NCBI RefSeq assembly: GCF_037024155.1
Contig: NZ_JAYKTS010000004.1
Location: 155,897-219,896 of the forward strand
Source of the DNA: Bacillus sp. 2205SS5-2
Lineage (GTDB): Bacteria; Bacillota; Bacilli; Bacillales; Bacillaceae_K
Direction of reading: 5' to 3'
Length of the DNA stretch: 64,000 bases
The notes below the pieces were generated by a model. It did no database searches. It saw nothing but the letters and a program-made list of their open reading frames with translations, and was not told the DNA's origin. Shown one piece after another: positions 17,803 through 26,744 of the stretch. Positions within the stretch are counted from its first letter, which is position 1. The number at the start of each line of letters is the position of its first letter. The position numbers and the translations under genes are program-made.

Positions 17803-18936
17803 TCAGTTGTTATCTAAAAGAACCTCTTTCACTTCTAAAACATCATTGAGGATAAAATTCGCTTCTTTCTCTTCAAATTGTGCTCTCGCTTTTTGTCCAG
17901 AAAGTCCCGTTAATACAGCAGCGAACTTACAGCCCATTTTCCTTGCTGCCAACAGATCAGCTAAAGAGTCACCCACGATTAAAATCTCCTCTGCCCCCTC
18001 AACCGGGAGTTTGGTATTCAGACTTTCAATAGCTCCGGAACTTCTACCTTTCAGGCCCAGAACATACGTAAACGGGTTCGGTTTAGCCAATGGTCTATAC
18101 TCAGGAAAGGCACGCTCCGCCTTTAAGACATCATCCGCTGTCACAATAAAGTTTTCATCGAAATGGTTGATCCAACCAAGATGAGTAAACGGTTGAATCG
18201 TTTCGAGCTCTGGTCGTCCCGTTCCAATTCCTATCTTGATTCCTCCGGCCAATAAATTGTGGAAGAGCTCGTCAATTCTTTCTGGTGCGCATATGGTTTT
18301 TTCATTTGCTAAAAATCCCTGCTTACCGGTTTGCACAGAAGGTCTTCCTGTTGATTTCTGAACGTGATCATCCCCGACGTACCATTCTTGAGAGATGTGC
18401 TCTCCTACCGACCACAATGTACGATCCTCTGAAAAAACAGTCGTTTCGACACCTAGTTTTTTCTTAGCAAGTGTATTTAAATGTTGAAATAATCCCAGTT
18501 TAGTAGGCTTAGATCGGTTAAAGGCTGAGACAAACCCACTAAAATTAAGCAGCACCCCTTCTTTTCTAAAAGCAATGCCCATTTCCTTCAATGCATTCCG
18601 ATCGATTTCTGCCTGTAGCCACTTATTCACTTGACTCTTATCACTCAATTGCGCAAGTAAATGCACGAGCTGATAGCTTACTGTTAAATAAATCATATCC
18701 CAATTCGCGTTCAAGCCATTCGCTTTTAACATTCGGAGTATACTATCTTCTTCAAAAACCTTTGATCTAATTTCGCCAATCTCCTGCAGACTATAGTCGG
18801 TTTTAAATGCTTCAGGTAAGAGTCCCACATATTTTTCACTTATCAACAATTCCCATACCGTAAGAGCCGATGCATCAAAGTAATGTTCTTCACTTAATAA
18901 AACACCATCGACATCAAATAATATTTTTTTAATCAT
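17803..18936 (-). CDS. HAD-superfamily hydrolase
   Basis: 377 residues from ATG 18936, preceded by GGGGGAG. Motif I is DVDGV (KKILFDVDGVLLSEEHYF), a Thr/Gly stretch IGIGTGRPELETI serves as motif II, and motif IV is ILIVGDSLADLLAARKMG. The protein is longer than usual because of a large helical cap between about residues 15 and 200. A phosphatase on an unknown small phosphate ester is the best guess. A frame open to 19074 would add 46 unlikely residues. Single gene. Confidence 0.8.
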   Translation of the reverse strand: MIKKILFDVDGVLLSEEHYFDASALTVWELLISEKYVGLLPEAFKTDYSLQEIGEIRSKVFEEDSILRMLKANGLNANWDMIYLTVSYQLVHLLAQLSDKSQVNKWLQAEIDRNALKEMGIAFRKEGVLLNFSGFVSAFNRSKPTKLGLFQHLNTLAKKKLGVETTVFSEDRTLWSVGEHISQEWYVGDDHVQKSTGRPSVQTGKQGFLANEKTICAPERIDELFHNLLAGGIKIGIGTGRPELETIQPFTHLGWINHFDENFIVTADDVLKAERAFPEYRPLAKPNPFTYVLGLKGRSSGAIESLNTKLPVEGAEEILIVGDSLADLLAARKMGCKFAAVLTGLSGQKARAQFEEKEANFILNDVLEVKEVLLDNN

Positions 18937-19184
18937 CACTTCTCCCCCATTGCCAATTAATCTTTCAATCACTTTATCATAATAAAGCAGAATAATCCAA
19001 ATATTTCGGTTTGAGTCGAGGTTCTTTTTCCATACGGCTTTTAAGGAATAGATTATCATATGAATTTTTAACAATTTGCTTAGAGAATCTTTTCAGAATT
19101 AGTAAGAAATAATTACGGGCGGTAGGGCAAAGGGAGACAAAGGAATATATCTTGATTCGACTAATATCTCTAAGGAGTTTCCAA

Positions 19185-19219
19185 CAAAAAAGGAAAAGAG
19201 CCTATTTTACTCCTTTCCT
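19185..19219 (-). terminator. Rho-independent terminator after the GrpB gene
   Basis: Minus-strand arms AGGAAAGGAG and CTCTTTTCCT followed by a T-run, 58 bases after the stop codon at 19277. Confidence 0.7.
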
Positions 19220-19276
19220 ATCTTGTCTAAAGTACTAGAATTTATGGGTCTGTAACCTATCTCGTATACACTGAAT

Positions 19277-19795
19277 TTAGTAATTTTCTAGCCACTGTAA
19301 CGCACGTCGCTCAAGAGCCTTCACAAACTGATCTTTCCCCTCGATATACGAATCCATGTCATTGGGGAATTTCCGGGCAAGATTTACTTTGATTTCCCCA
19401 TAAGCCTTAGCCTCTTCGGAATGATTGCGCAAGTAGTCTCTAAAAGCTAAGTGCCTCGTTAGGTTCGAATCACCCGATTCAAAGAAGTGAAGATGCGATT
19501 CCCTAGCTCCTTTTACATTTCTATAAAAGAATCTGCGATTTTTTATGCCATTTTCACCTTTCGCAATAAAGCATATAGTCTCTAAGGCTGCTTCTTGCTG
19601 ATCAATTAATTTTAAGGAAGGAACTTCAATGAGAAAATCAATAATCGGCTTGGCCGTTAACCCTTCCACAGAAGTTGAACCGATATGATGAAAAATAATC
19701 GTAGGATCCGGGAAAATTCTACGGAGTTCTTCTTCTACATTTAGAAAGTTTGCTTTCCATTTTTCTTGATACTGTATAACTTCTACTTTTCTCAT
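19277..19795 (-). CDS. GrpB family protein (UPF0157)
   Basis: 172 residues. The family's nucleotidyltransferase-like core is visible: HHIGSTSVEGLTAKPIIDFLIEV, then HLHFFESGDSNLTRHLAFRDYLR. The biochemical function of GrpB proteins is not established; nucleotidyltransfer is suggested by fold. Its ATG overlaps the yqkE stop by 4 bases, so the two are one transcript. Confidence 0.85.
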   Translation of the reverse strand: MRKVEVIQYQEKWKANFLNVEEELRRIFPDPTIIFHHIGSTSVEGLTAKPIIDFLIEVPSLKLIDQQEAALETICFIAKGENGIKNRRFFYRNVKGARESHLHFFESGDSNLTRHLAFRDYLRNHSEEAKAYGEIKVNLARKFPNDMDSYIEGKDQFVKALERRALQWLENY

Positions 19796-20049
19796 GAATC
19801 CTTAAACGTTTTCCAGCTAAGATTACTTTCATTTAGCAATTCTTCAAAACTCTTATTTTTTTCTTTTTGTTTTCGTTCTTCTTCTTTGCGTTTGGCTTCG
19901 GCTCGTTTCTGTTCGTTTTCTTCTGTTTCTAACGCCTTTTTAGTTTGTTGTAGTTGCTCTAGTAAGGAAGCATCTAGAGTATCTTTCAACGTCGCGCCTT
20001 TGTCTTCTTTTGCTTTTTTTGGCTGGGCATTCTTTTTCTTTTTGCTCAT
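19792..20049 (-). CDS. yqkE: YqkE family protein
   Basis: 85 residues, extremely rich in Lys, Glu and Gln (SKKKKNAQPKKAKEDKG; a charged helix KRAEAKRKEEERKQKEKNK), ending in a conserved-looking NESNLSWKTFKD. Matches YqkE/DUF3886 of Bacillus. Probably a coiled coil; function unknown. ATG 20049 has AAAGGA at 8 bases and is preferred over the ATG at 20055. Confidence 0.82.
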   Translation of the reverse strand: MSKKKKNAQPKKAKEDKGATLKDTLDASLLEQLQQTKKALETEENEQKRAEAKRKEEERKQKEKNKSFEELLNESNLSWKTFKDS

Positions 20050-20155
20050 TTTCATCGTCCTTTTGCTTTTCTATTTCTCGCAGTGGAGTTTACTTCCGAA
20101 TACGGCTATTGTAGCAAAATTCATTTTAATCAGTCAAAATCAAGCAAAACGGATA

Positions 20156-20182
20156 GAAAAAACAGCCCTCAAAGAGCTGCTT
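20156..20182 (-). terminator. Possible terminator of the sco operon
   Basis: Minus-strand arms AGCAGC/GGGCTGT with short loop and a run of T (20156-20161). It lies beyond the MITE-like element that follows scoB. Confidence 0.5.
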
Positions 20183-20193
20183 TTATTCTAATA

Positions 20194-20356
20194 GGCTGTT
20201 TTCGCAAAGATTGTGGCTTTTCGAAATAGTTCTCAATTCGTGATGAAGATTGACTTCGGGCATCTTTTCACATCATTTTTAACACGGAATGAGGAATGAA
20301 ATTAGTGTTTCCATCCTTTTTTGTATGCTACAGCAACAAAGCATGCGAAAAGAGCC
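20194..20356. mobile_element. MITE-like element, copy 1 (163 bp)
   Basis: Ends GGCTGTTTTCGCAAAGATTG and (inverted) GGCTCTTTTCGCATGCTTTG form imperfect terminal inverted repeats. It is flanked by perfect 8-bp direct repeats TTCTAATA (20186-20193 and 20357-20364). The scoB stop codon (20359-20361) lies inside the duplicated target. The core contains the GGATGGAAACAC-type sequence also seen at 27.8 and 57.5 kb. Confidence 0.9.
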
Positions 20357-20358
20357 TT

Positions 20359-21021
20359 CTAATAAGCTTCTGTTAGTACACTCTCGCACACAGTTAGTTC
20401 TGGTTCAGTAGACGTGATGACATCTTCAACTTGAAATCCTTTGGCTACTTCTTTTAGTAATAATCCTTTTTCAGTTACGTCAATAACCGCTCTTTCCGTA
20501 ATAATTCGATGAACCACGCCTTTTCCCGTCAAGGGAAGCGTGCATTTTTTTTTGATTTTTGGCGAGCCATCCTTACTTACATGGTCCATGATGACAATGA
20601 TTTTCTGGGCTCCATGAACGAGATCCATTGCTCCACCCATTCCCTTAATCATTTTTCCGGGAATCATCCAGTTGGCAAGATCTCCATTTTCAGCGACCTC
20701 CATGCCTCCAAGAATAGCAAGATTAATATGCCCACCTCGAATCATCGCAAACGACTCAGCACTATCGAAGTATGCAGCACCCTCAATAGCCGTTACCGTT
20801 TCTTTCCCAGCATTGATTAAATCGGCTTCAACCTCCTCTTCCCTTGGATAAGGTCCAATTCCGAGTAGTCCGTTTTCTGATTGAAGGACAACTTGCTTGT
20901 TTTCTTCGATATAATTAGCAACGAGTGTTGGCATTCCAATTCCTAAATTGACATAGAATCCATCTCTAATTTCTTTTTCTGCTCTTCTAGCAATTCTCTC
21001 TCTTACTTGTGCACGATCCAT
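20359..21021 (-). CDS. scoB: 3-oxoacid CoA-transferase subunit B
   Basis: 220 residues with the beta-subunit hallmark [12 protein letters not shown], whose Glu is the covalent catalytic residue, and [23 protein letters not shown]. It transfers CoA between succinyl-CoA (or acetyl-CoA) and acetoacetate with subunit A. The second of two close ATG codons (21021) is chosen for spacing to GGGGGAG. Its stop codon lies within the target duplication of a MITE-like element. Confidence 0.92.
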   Translation of the reverse strand: MDRAQVRERIARRAEKEIRDGFYVNLGIGMPTLVANYIEENKQVVLQSENGLLGIGPYPREEEVEADLINAGKETVTAIEGAAYFDSAESFAMIRGGHINLAILGGMEVAENGDLANWMIPGKMIKGMGGAMDLVHGAQKIIVIMDHVSKDGSPKIKKKCTLPLTGKGVVHRIITERAVIDVTEKGLLLKEVAKGFQVEDVITSTEPELTVCESVLTEAY

Positions 21022-21036
21022 AATCATCTCCCCCTT

Positions 21037-21729
21037 CTACGCTTTTTGTACAGTTCGTCTCTCAATTCGCTTTTCTTGCGTTCCTTGAATGATTCGCTGA
21101 ACATAAATACTCGGGGTATGAATCTCATTCGGATTTAATTCGCCCGTTTCATAAAGCTCTTCTACTTCAGCTATGGTAACTTTCCCCGCAGAGGCAATCA
21201 TCGGGTTAAAATTGCGAGCCGTTTTGTTGTAAATGAGATTCCCCATCCTATCTCCTTTTTCTGCCCGTACAATGCTGTAATCCGCTATTAACGCTTCCTC
21301 TAACAAATATTCTTTGCGTTGGAAGACCCGCGTTTCTTTTCCTTCTGCAATAGGTGTCCCCACCCCAGCTGGCGTATAAAATGCTGGTATCCCAGCTCCA
21401 CCTGCTCGGATTTTTTCAGCAAGGGTCCCTTGTGGAATTAATTCCACTTCAAGTTCTCCTGAAAGCACTTGTCGTTCAAACTCTTTATTTTCCCCAACAT
21501 ATGATCCGACCATTTTTTGAATTTGTCGATTTTTCAAAAGCAGTCCTAAGCCCCACTCATCAATTCCACAATTATTACTAATGACGGTTAAATTTTTCAC
21601 TCCTGATTCAGCCAAAGCTAGAATCGCTTTTTCTGGGATTCCACATAACCCGAAGCCACCAACCATCAGTGTACTACCGTCTTTAATATCAGCAACCACG
21701 TCTTGAAAAGATGTAAAGATCTCCTTCAT
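21037..21729 (-). CDS. scoA: 3-oxoacid CoA-transferase subunit A
   Basis: 230 residues from ATG 21729, preceded by AAAGGAGG. Family I CoA-transferase alpha subunit: GGFGLCGIPE near the N-terminus, VISNNCGIDEWGLG, and AGAGIPAFYTPAGVGTP. Works with ScoB. Gap to scoB is 15 bases; the thiolase gene ends 13 bases upstream. The set makes or uses acetoacetate. Confidence 0.93.
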   Translation of the reverse strand: MKEIFTSFQDVVADIKDGSTLMVGGFGLCGIPEKAILALAESGVKNLTVISNNCGIDEWGLGLLLKNRQIQKMVGSYVGENKEFERQVLSGELEVELIPQGTLAEKIRAGGAGIPAFYTPAGVGTPIAEGKETRVFQRKEYLLEEALIADYSIVRAEKGDRMGNLIYNKTARNFNPMIASAGKVTIAEVEELYETGELNPNEIHTPSIYVQRIIQGTQEKRIERRTVQKA

Positions 21730-21742
21730 CTCGATTCCTCCT

Positions 21743-22930
21743 TTACTTTGTTCGTTCAACTACCGTGGCAACACCTTGTCCACCACCTATACAGAGCGTG
21801 GCCAGTCCCCTCTTGGCGTCACTCTTGATCATCTCATGAATAAGGCTAACTAAAATCCGCGCCCCACTTGCTCCAATTGGGTGTCCAAGCGAAATCGCTC
21901 CTCCGTTAACGTTTAATTTCTCTGCATCAAATACAAGCTCACGACCGACTGCTAACGACTGAGCAGCAAAGGCTTCATTCGCTTCAATGAGATCCATTTC
22001 TTCCAACGACATGGCCGTTTTCGCAAGCACTTTTTTGACTGCCGTGACCGGTCCGATCCCCATCACACTTGGATCGACTCCACCACTAGCATTGCCTTTA
22101 ATGGTGACAAGAGGTGTTACTCCTAGTTCATCTGCTTTTTCTTTGGACATGACAACTAGCGCCGCAGCACCATCATTGATCCCTGACGCATTTCCAGCCG
22201 TCACACTTCCATCTTTTTTGAAGGCTGGACGCAATTTTCCTAATCCTTCTGCAGTCGTTCCTTTTCGTGGAAATTCATCTTCTTTAAAGAGGATTGGCTC
22301 TCTTCTACGTTGAGGAATTTCAACTGCTACAATTTCCTCTTCAAATTTCCCCTGTTCGATCGCGTTTACTGCTTTTTGTTGAGAAGCTGCCGCAAATTCA
22401 TCTTGCTCCTCTCTCGTCAGTTCATAGCGACTGCATAGGTTTTCAGCTGTTACGCCCATATGATAATCATTAAATGCACACCATAATCCATCCGTAACCA
22501 TACTATCGACGATTTTTTGATCGCCCATTTTAAAGCCACTTCTTGCTCCATTTAATAAATAGGGAGCTTGGCTCATATTTTCCATTCCACCTGCTACAAT
22601 GACATCCGCATCACCTGCTAAGATTGCTTGAGTTGCCAAGTGAACGGCCTTTAGTCCTGATCCACATACTTTATTAATTGTCATCGCCGAAACGCCTACA
22701 GATAATCCAGCTCCGAGTGCTGCTTGACGGGCCGTATTTTGTCCCAAACCAGCTTGGAGAACATTGCCCATAATCACTTCATCGACCGTGTCGATCGGGA
22801 CCCCTGCTTTATGTAGAGCTTCTTTAATTACGATGCTGCCTAATGCAGGTGCCGAAATATCCTTTAAGGCACCGTTAAAATTTCCTATTGCTGTTCGAAC
22901 TGCACTTACAATGACAACTTCTTTACTCAT
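21743..22930 (-). CDS. Acetyl-CoA C-acetyltransferase (thiolase)
   Basis: 395 residues. Catalytic Cys in [12 protein letters not shown], His in [19 protein letters not shown] and the second Cys in [10 protein letters not shown] are all present. It interconverts two acetyl-CoA and acetoacetyl-CoA. As first gene of thiolase-scoA-scoB with an HMG-CoA lyase gene divergent, it suggests breakdown of leucine or acetoacetate to acetyl-CoA. A cre-like site lies about 45 bases upstream. B. subtilis relatives are MmgA and YhfS. Confidence 0.93.
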   Translation of the reverse strand: MSKEVVIVSAVRTAIGNFNGALKDISAPALGSIVIKEALHKAGVPIDTVDEVIMGNVLQAGLGQNTARQAALGAGLSVGVSAMTINKVCGSGLKAVHLATQAILAGDADVIVAGGMENMSQAPYLLNGARSGFKMGDQKIVDSMVTDGLWCAFNDYHMGVTAENLCSRYELTREEQDEFAAASQQKAVNAIEQGKFEEEIVAVEIPQRRREPILFKEDEFPRKGTTAEGLGKLRPAFKKDGSVTAGNASGINDGAAALVVMSKEKADELGVTPLVTIKGNASGGVDPSVMGIGPVTAVKKVLAKTAMSLEEMDLIEANEAFAAQSLAVGRELVFDAEKLNVNGGAISLGHPIGASGARILVSLIHEMIKSDAKRGLATLCIGGGQGVATVVERTK

Positions 22931-22974
22931 TATGTATTCCTCCCCTAAATCTGCTAATCTTCTACTGTATTCGA

Positions 22975-22988
22975 TGTAAGCGCTTTAA
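22975..22988. promoter_or_regulatory. Candidate cre (CcpA) site
   Basis: TGTAAGCGCTTTAA differs at one position from the cre consensus TGWAARCGYTWNCW. It lies between the divergent thiolase and HMG-CoA lyase genes and could give carbon catabolite repression of either. Confidence 0.5.
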
Positions 22989-23073
22989 AATCCTTTTTGA
23001 ATTTTTTAAAAATTTCAGTTGCTTATTGCTCAGTCTCTTTCTACAATAAAAGAGACTACGGGGAGGGAGAAGT

Positions 23074-23967
23074 ATGAATCTACCACAAAAAGCCACGATT
23101 ATTGAGGTTGGTCCGCGGGACGGACTGCAAAATGAGAAGCAGTTCGTACCAACAGAAGTCAAAAAAAACTTTATTTCTTTACTAAAAGAAGCGAATATCG
23201 AGGAAATGGAGCTCACATCGTTTGTGTCACCGAAATGGGTACCACAAATGCAAGATGCGAATGAAATAGTGACTTCTTGTATAGATAAAAATCGAAATAT
23301 CGTCCTTGCTCCTAATACTAAGGGCATCTCACGTGTGATGGAAACCGACTGCCGGGCGGTTGCTGTCTTTGTTGGGGTCAGCGAAACTTTTAATCAAAAA
23401 AATATTAATAAATCGACAACAGACAGTTTGCTTGAGCTTGAACCATTGATTGATTCATTAAAACAACAAAACTATTTTGTGCGAGCCTGTGTCTCTACCG
23501 CCTTTCATTGTCCTTATGAAGGGAAAATGGACCCTAAATCCACACTTCATTTATGTAAGGCATTCGCAGACATGGGAGTCGATGAGTTAAGTGTCGCTGA
23601 TACAATTGGCATGGCTACACCAACAGAATCCTTTTCACTCTTCTCTTTCTTAAGAGAGTCCCTAACGTCCGTACTCTTAACCGCTCACTTCCATGACACA
23701 CGCAAAATGGCTATAGCAAATGTATTGGCTTCGCTACAGGCTGGGATCACTCGTTTTGATACTTCAGCTGGAGGTCTAGGCGGTTGCCCATTTGCTCCGG
23801 GAGCATCTGGAAATGTGGCAACTGAAGATGTGGTCTATATGCTTGAACGAATGGGCGTATCAACAGGCGTAGACCTTGAAAAAGTTTGCGAAGCTATCGA
23901 TATCATTCAACCGCATCTGTCCAGACCAATTGAAAGTGGCTATTATTCCTTAAGATCTCGTACATAG
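23074..23967 (+). CDS. Hydroxymethylglutaryl-CoA lyase
   Basis: 297 residues of the HMGL-like TIM barrel. N-terminal EVGPRDGLQNEK, metal-binding TAHFHDTR, and the signature GGLGGCPFAPGASGNVATED with the catalytic Cys. It splits HMG-CoA into acetyl-CoA and acetoacetate, the last step of leucine breakdown; the acetoacetate can then be used by the divergent ScoAB/thiolase set. Related to B. subtilis YngG. Ribosome binding site GGGAGGGAG. Confidence 0.93.
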   Translation: MNLPQKATIIEVGPRDGLQNEKQFVPTEVKKNFISLLKEANIEEMELTSFVSPKWVPQMQDANEIVTSCIDKNRNIVLAPNTKGISRVMETDCRAVAVFVGVSETFNQKNINKSTTDSLLELEPLIDSLKQQNYFVRACVSTAFHCPYEGKMDPKSTLHLCKAFADMGVDELSVADTIGMATPTESFSLFSFLRESLTSVLLTAHFHDTRKMAIANVLASLQAGITRFDTSAGGLGGCPFAPGASGNVATEDVVYMLERMGVSTGVDLEKVCEAIDIIQPHLSRPIESGYYSLRSRT

Positions 23968-24023
23968 CCGCTCCTCTTTTCGCGTAAGCTATGGTTACTC
24001 TTCAGAAGAAAGGGGGAGTTTCC

Positions 24024-24152
24024 ATGAGTAAACGTGATAAAGGATATAGCCAAAAAGGACAACCCAATGCCAATAACGTGAAGCAGGTCATGGCGGCTGA
24101 AGATGTAGAAACAGCTACCCATCCAGCTAAAAAGCAAAATGCTCGTTCGTAA
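24024..24152 (+). CDS. Small basic protein, 42 residues
   Basis: MSKRDKGYSQKGQPNANNVK opens a hydrophilic, Lys/Gln/Asn-rich protein that ends HPAKKQNARS. GGGGGAG lies 6 bases before the ATG, and a strong terminator follows at once, so it looks like a genuine gene. Composition resembles minor small acid-soluble spore proteins, but I cannot place it in a family. Confidence 0.65.
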   Translation: MSKRDKGYSQKGQPNANNVKQVMAAEDVETATHPAKKQNARS

Positions 24153-24160
24153 AGACAAGG

Positions 24161-24190
24161 AAAAGGTCGTGCTAAGTTGCACGACCTTTT
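24161..24190 (+). terminator. Rho-independent terminator
   Basis: Perfect stem AAAAGGTCGTGC / GCACGACCTTTT with a six-base loop, just after the 42-residue gene. Confidence 0.9.
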
Positions 24191-24268
24191 AAAGTGGAAC
24201 AGAGCTCTAAGTCACTCGACACATGTTATTGGGTCCTTGCTCTTATTTCTTAGGGTTTCTTATTGAAA

Positions 24269-24429
24269 GACTGTCTTCGCAAAGATTGTGGCTTATCATA
24301 TTAATTTATCATCTATGATATAGCTCTATTTCGGGCATCATTTCGTCTATTTTTGAAGAAAATCAACAGTGAAATAGAGGATTTAGTCAAAAACCAGATG
24401 AAATAGCCACAATGAATACGAAAAGAGCC
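24269..24429. mobile_element. MITE-like element, copy 2, degenerate
   Basis: One end GACTGTCTTCGCAAAGATTG, other end (inverted) GGCTCTTTTCGTATTCATTG; the core is of the CATTTCGTCTATTTTTG type. No target duplication is recognisable. Its right end cuts into the Nudix pseudogene at 24430. Confidence 0.8.
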
Positions 24430-24661
24430 TTCACAAATGATGAGCTATTTAGATATTCTATGTCTTTAGCCCAACTTCTTCAAAGATTTCACTTTCGAGG
24501 GTTCTCTCAAGAATATCCGATGAATCACCTTCTTTTCCAACTTCCCCCCCACCCCAACTCAAAGAAGGGGTTCCACCTTCATGCTCCTCTTTAAAGCTAC
24601 GTTTGATTAATAGCCATTTTCCCGCTTTACTAATAGTTGCTTCCACATTATCAAGAAACAT
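24430..24661 (-). pseudogene. Broken Nudix hydrolase gene
   Basis: From ATG 24661 (GGGGG upstream) the frame reads MFLDNVEATISKAGKWLLIKR and then a damaged Nudix box: EGDSSDILERTLESEIFEEVGLK, where the expected REIxEE arginine is Ser. After GLKT the frame ends, but the next frame continues in family style (IEYLNSSSFVK) until a MITE-like element begins. Frameshift plus truncation make this a decayed gene. Confidence 0.75.
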
Positions 24662-24683
24662 TTTGTCCCCCACCTTTAATCAT

Positions 24684-24759
24684 GGCTGTTTTTCGAACGA
24701 AAAAAAAAGAAAGTTATCCTTATATATAGATTAAAAAGCCACAGTGTTTACAAAGAGCC
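24684..24759. mobile_element. MITE-like element, copy 3, short (76 bp)
   Basis: Left end GGCTGTTTTTCGAACG, right end (inverted) GGCTCTTTGTAAACACTGTG; nearly all of the core is lost. Flanked by perfect 8-bp repeats TTAATCAT (24676-24683 and 24760-24767). The second repeat contains the stop codon of the adjacent acetyltransferase gene. Confidence 0.88.
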
Positions 24760-24763
24760 TTAA

Positions 24764-25219
24764 TCATTTCAATTCTAGAGATAACTGGACTCTGTCTCGA
24801 CACCAAATTCCGTTTTCGAAGATTTTTTCCTCATAATGATTAACGAAATAATTAGCCTCCACACCTGTGATCCTAAATCCGCATTTTTGATACAAAGCTA
24901 GTTGCCCTATGCTAGAATTTCCTGTTCCGATTTCAATCTTGTTAAAGCCTACTTCTGTAGATTTTTGAATCGCATGCAGGATTAACTGTTTCCCTATCCC
25001 TTTACCTTGTTTATTCTCAGAGACCGCAACATTCACTAGTTCAATCGTCTCTGGCCCTGTCGCTAACAACATATAAACGCCGATTATTTCATTCCTGCAA
25101 ACCATTACATAGCAGTCTCCACGATCTAGATACTCTTTTACCTTCATCCGCGAAGGATCTGCCGTTAATAATAAATCCATAGGTGGGTTCTCATGAACAT
25201 CCAATTTTCTAATTTCCAT
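24764..25219 (-). CDS. GNAT N-acetyltransferase, YvbK-like
   Basis: 151 residues from ATG 25219, which follows GAGGAGAG. Acetyl-CoA-binding motif A is VNVAVSENKQGKGIGKQLILHAI, followed by NSSIGQLALYQKCGFRITGVE. Substrate unknown; the nearest family I recall is YvbK. An upstream codon at 25246 would place the ribosome binding site inside the gene. The stop codon (24764-24766) is part of a MITE target duplication. Confidence 0.82.
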   Translation of the reverse strand: MEIRKLDVHENPPMDLLLTADPSRMKVKEYLDRGDCYVMVCRNEIIGVYMLLATGPETIELVNVAVSENKQGKGIGKQLILHAIQKSTEVGFNKIEIGTGNSSIGQLALYQKCGFRITGVEANYFVNHYEEKIFENGIWCRDRVQLSLELK

Positions 25220-25430
25220 GTCGTCTCTCCTCAATAAATCATTCACATTTAATCAAGCGATTTCACATTTTTCTCCAAAAACAAAGAATCTGCCCTCTGA
25301 TTTACCGAAGAAATGCATTCATTACAATTATTTCAAATTATCAAAATTCACGCAATTATTTTTTATTGATTATGGGGGGAGCACAAACATTACCGCATTG
25401 AAATAATGAATTTCTGTGTTCTTTTTGCAA

Positions 25431-25612
25431 GGCTGTTTTCGCAAAGATTGTGGATTTTCGAATTGGAAAATATCCCATAATTTCTATGACTTCGTGCTCT
25501 TTTCCTCATGAAAACTTCTCCATTTCTAGATAAAAAGTAAGAGATCAGTCAAAAAAAACTTACTGCCTGTTTTTTCTTTGTGCCAATAGCAACAAATAAT
25601 ACGAAAAGAGCC
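25431..25612. mobile_element. MITE-like element, copy 4 (182 bp)
   Basis: GGCTGTTTTCGCAAAGATTG at the left and inverted GGCTCTTTTCGTATTATTTG at the right. Flanks TTTTGCAA (25423-25430) and TTTCGCAA (25613-25620) match at 7 of 8 positions. The core differs from the two common core types. Confidence 0.85.
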
Positions 25613-25816
25613 TTTCGCAAAAACAAATGGTAACCCTTCTTGCATTTCGTAAAATTTAACTCTAAAAAAACAATATTAGATTTTCCCTAAACTACTGCAA
25701 TAAACATTTAAACAGAGAGTAGATTAAAAAGAGATATATAAAGGAGTAGGTTATAATGGTTATAATCGGATTTAGGGACATGGTATCCCTTCGTCCCACA
25801 AAAAGGAGTGGCTCTA

Positions 25817-26743
25817 ATGAAAAAGTGGAAGGCGATTACGAGTGGTGCCTTAACGGCTGCTTTGCTGACAGCATTTGGTGTTTATTCGACGAATCGATTA
25901 TTACATATTCAGAAAAAAGATGAAGAAGAAATCATTAGGCGTGAACGAGTAGCAAAGCGACTGAATCAAGAAGAGTTTGATGCCCTTCCAAAAGAAGAAA
26001 TGACGATTCCTTCTGCTCAAAACTATCCAATACATGCGTATTTTGTTCAGCCACATGATACGAAGAAATATGTAGTATTTTGTCACGGGGTAACTGAAAC
26101 GAAGTGGAATTCCATTAAATATATGAACCTTTTCCTTAAACGCGGTTACAATGCCGTAATTTATGATCATCGTCGTCACGGATTATCCGGCGGCGACACT
26201 ACCTCCTATGGACATTTCGAAAAACAGGATTTAAAAGCGATTGTAGATGAAGTACGTCATCGTGTTGGTGAGGATGCGTTTATCGGCATTCACGGAGAAT
26301 CTATGGGTGCTGCAACCCTACTTTTATACGCCGGTAGTGTGGAAGATGGAGCTGACTTTTATATCGCTGACTGCCCTTACTCTGATTTCCAAGAACAATT
26401 TTTGTATCGGGTAAAAGTGGATACGAAATTAAACATGAAATGGCTCGCACCGGTTACAGATCTCTTTCTCAAGCATCGAGGCGGGTTTACGTTTAAGCAT
26501 ATTGCACCTCTAGCAGTAGTCGATAAAATCTACAATCCAGTGTTGTTTATCCATAGTAAGGATGATGACTTTATCTTACCTTCGATGACGAAGGCACTTT
26601 TTGAAAAAAAACAAGGCGAAAAAATGCTGTATATCTCAGAAAAAGGCGCTCACGCTCAATCTTACAATGAAAACCCTACTGAATATGAAGAGGTCATAGA
26701 GGAGTTTCTCTGCACCTATGTCCATGAAAAGGAATTTTCTTAA
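25817..26743 (+). CDS. yqkD: Alpha/beta hydrolase YqkD
   Basis: 308 residues with an N-terminal membrane anchor or signal segment (about 7-24: TSGALTAALLTAFGVYS). Alpha/beta-hydrolase features: oxyanion region VVFCHGVTETKWN, nucleophile elbow GIHGESMGAAT, Asp in FIHSKDDDFILP and catalytic His in KGAHAQSYN. Start ATG 25817 follows AAAAGGAG. Probably membrane-tethered, facing outside. A short upstream frame starting at 25756 (AAAGGAG-preceded ATG) runs into it out of frame and might be a leader peptide. Confidence 0.87.
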   Translation: MKKWKAITSGALTAALLTAFGVYSTNRLLHIQKKDEEEIIRRERVAKRLNQEEFDALPKEEMTIPSAQNYPIHAYFVQPHDTKKYVVFCHGVTETKWNSIKYMNLFLKRGYNAVIYDHRRHGLSGGDTTSYGHFEKQDLKAIVDEVRHRVGEDAFIGIHGESMGAATLLLYAGSVEDGADFYIADCPYSDFQEQFLYRVKVDTKLNMKWLAPVTDLFLKHRGGFTFKHIAPLAVVDKIYNPVLFIHSKDDDFILPSMTKALFEKKQGEKMLYISEKGAHAQSYNENPTEYEEVIEEFLCTYVHEKEFS

Positions 26744-26744
26744 A

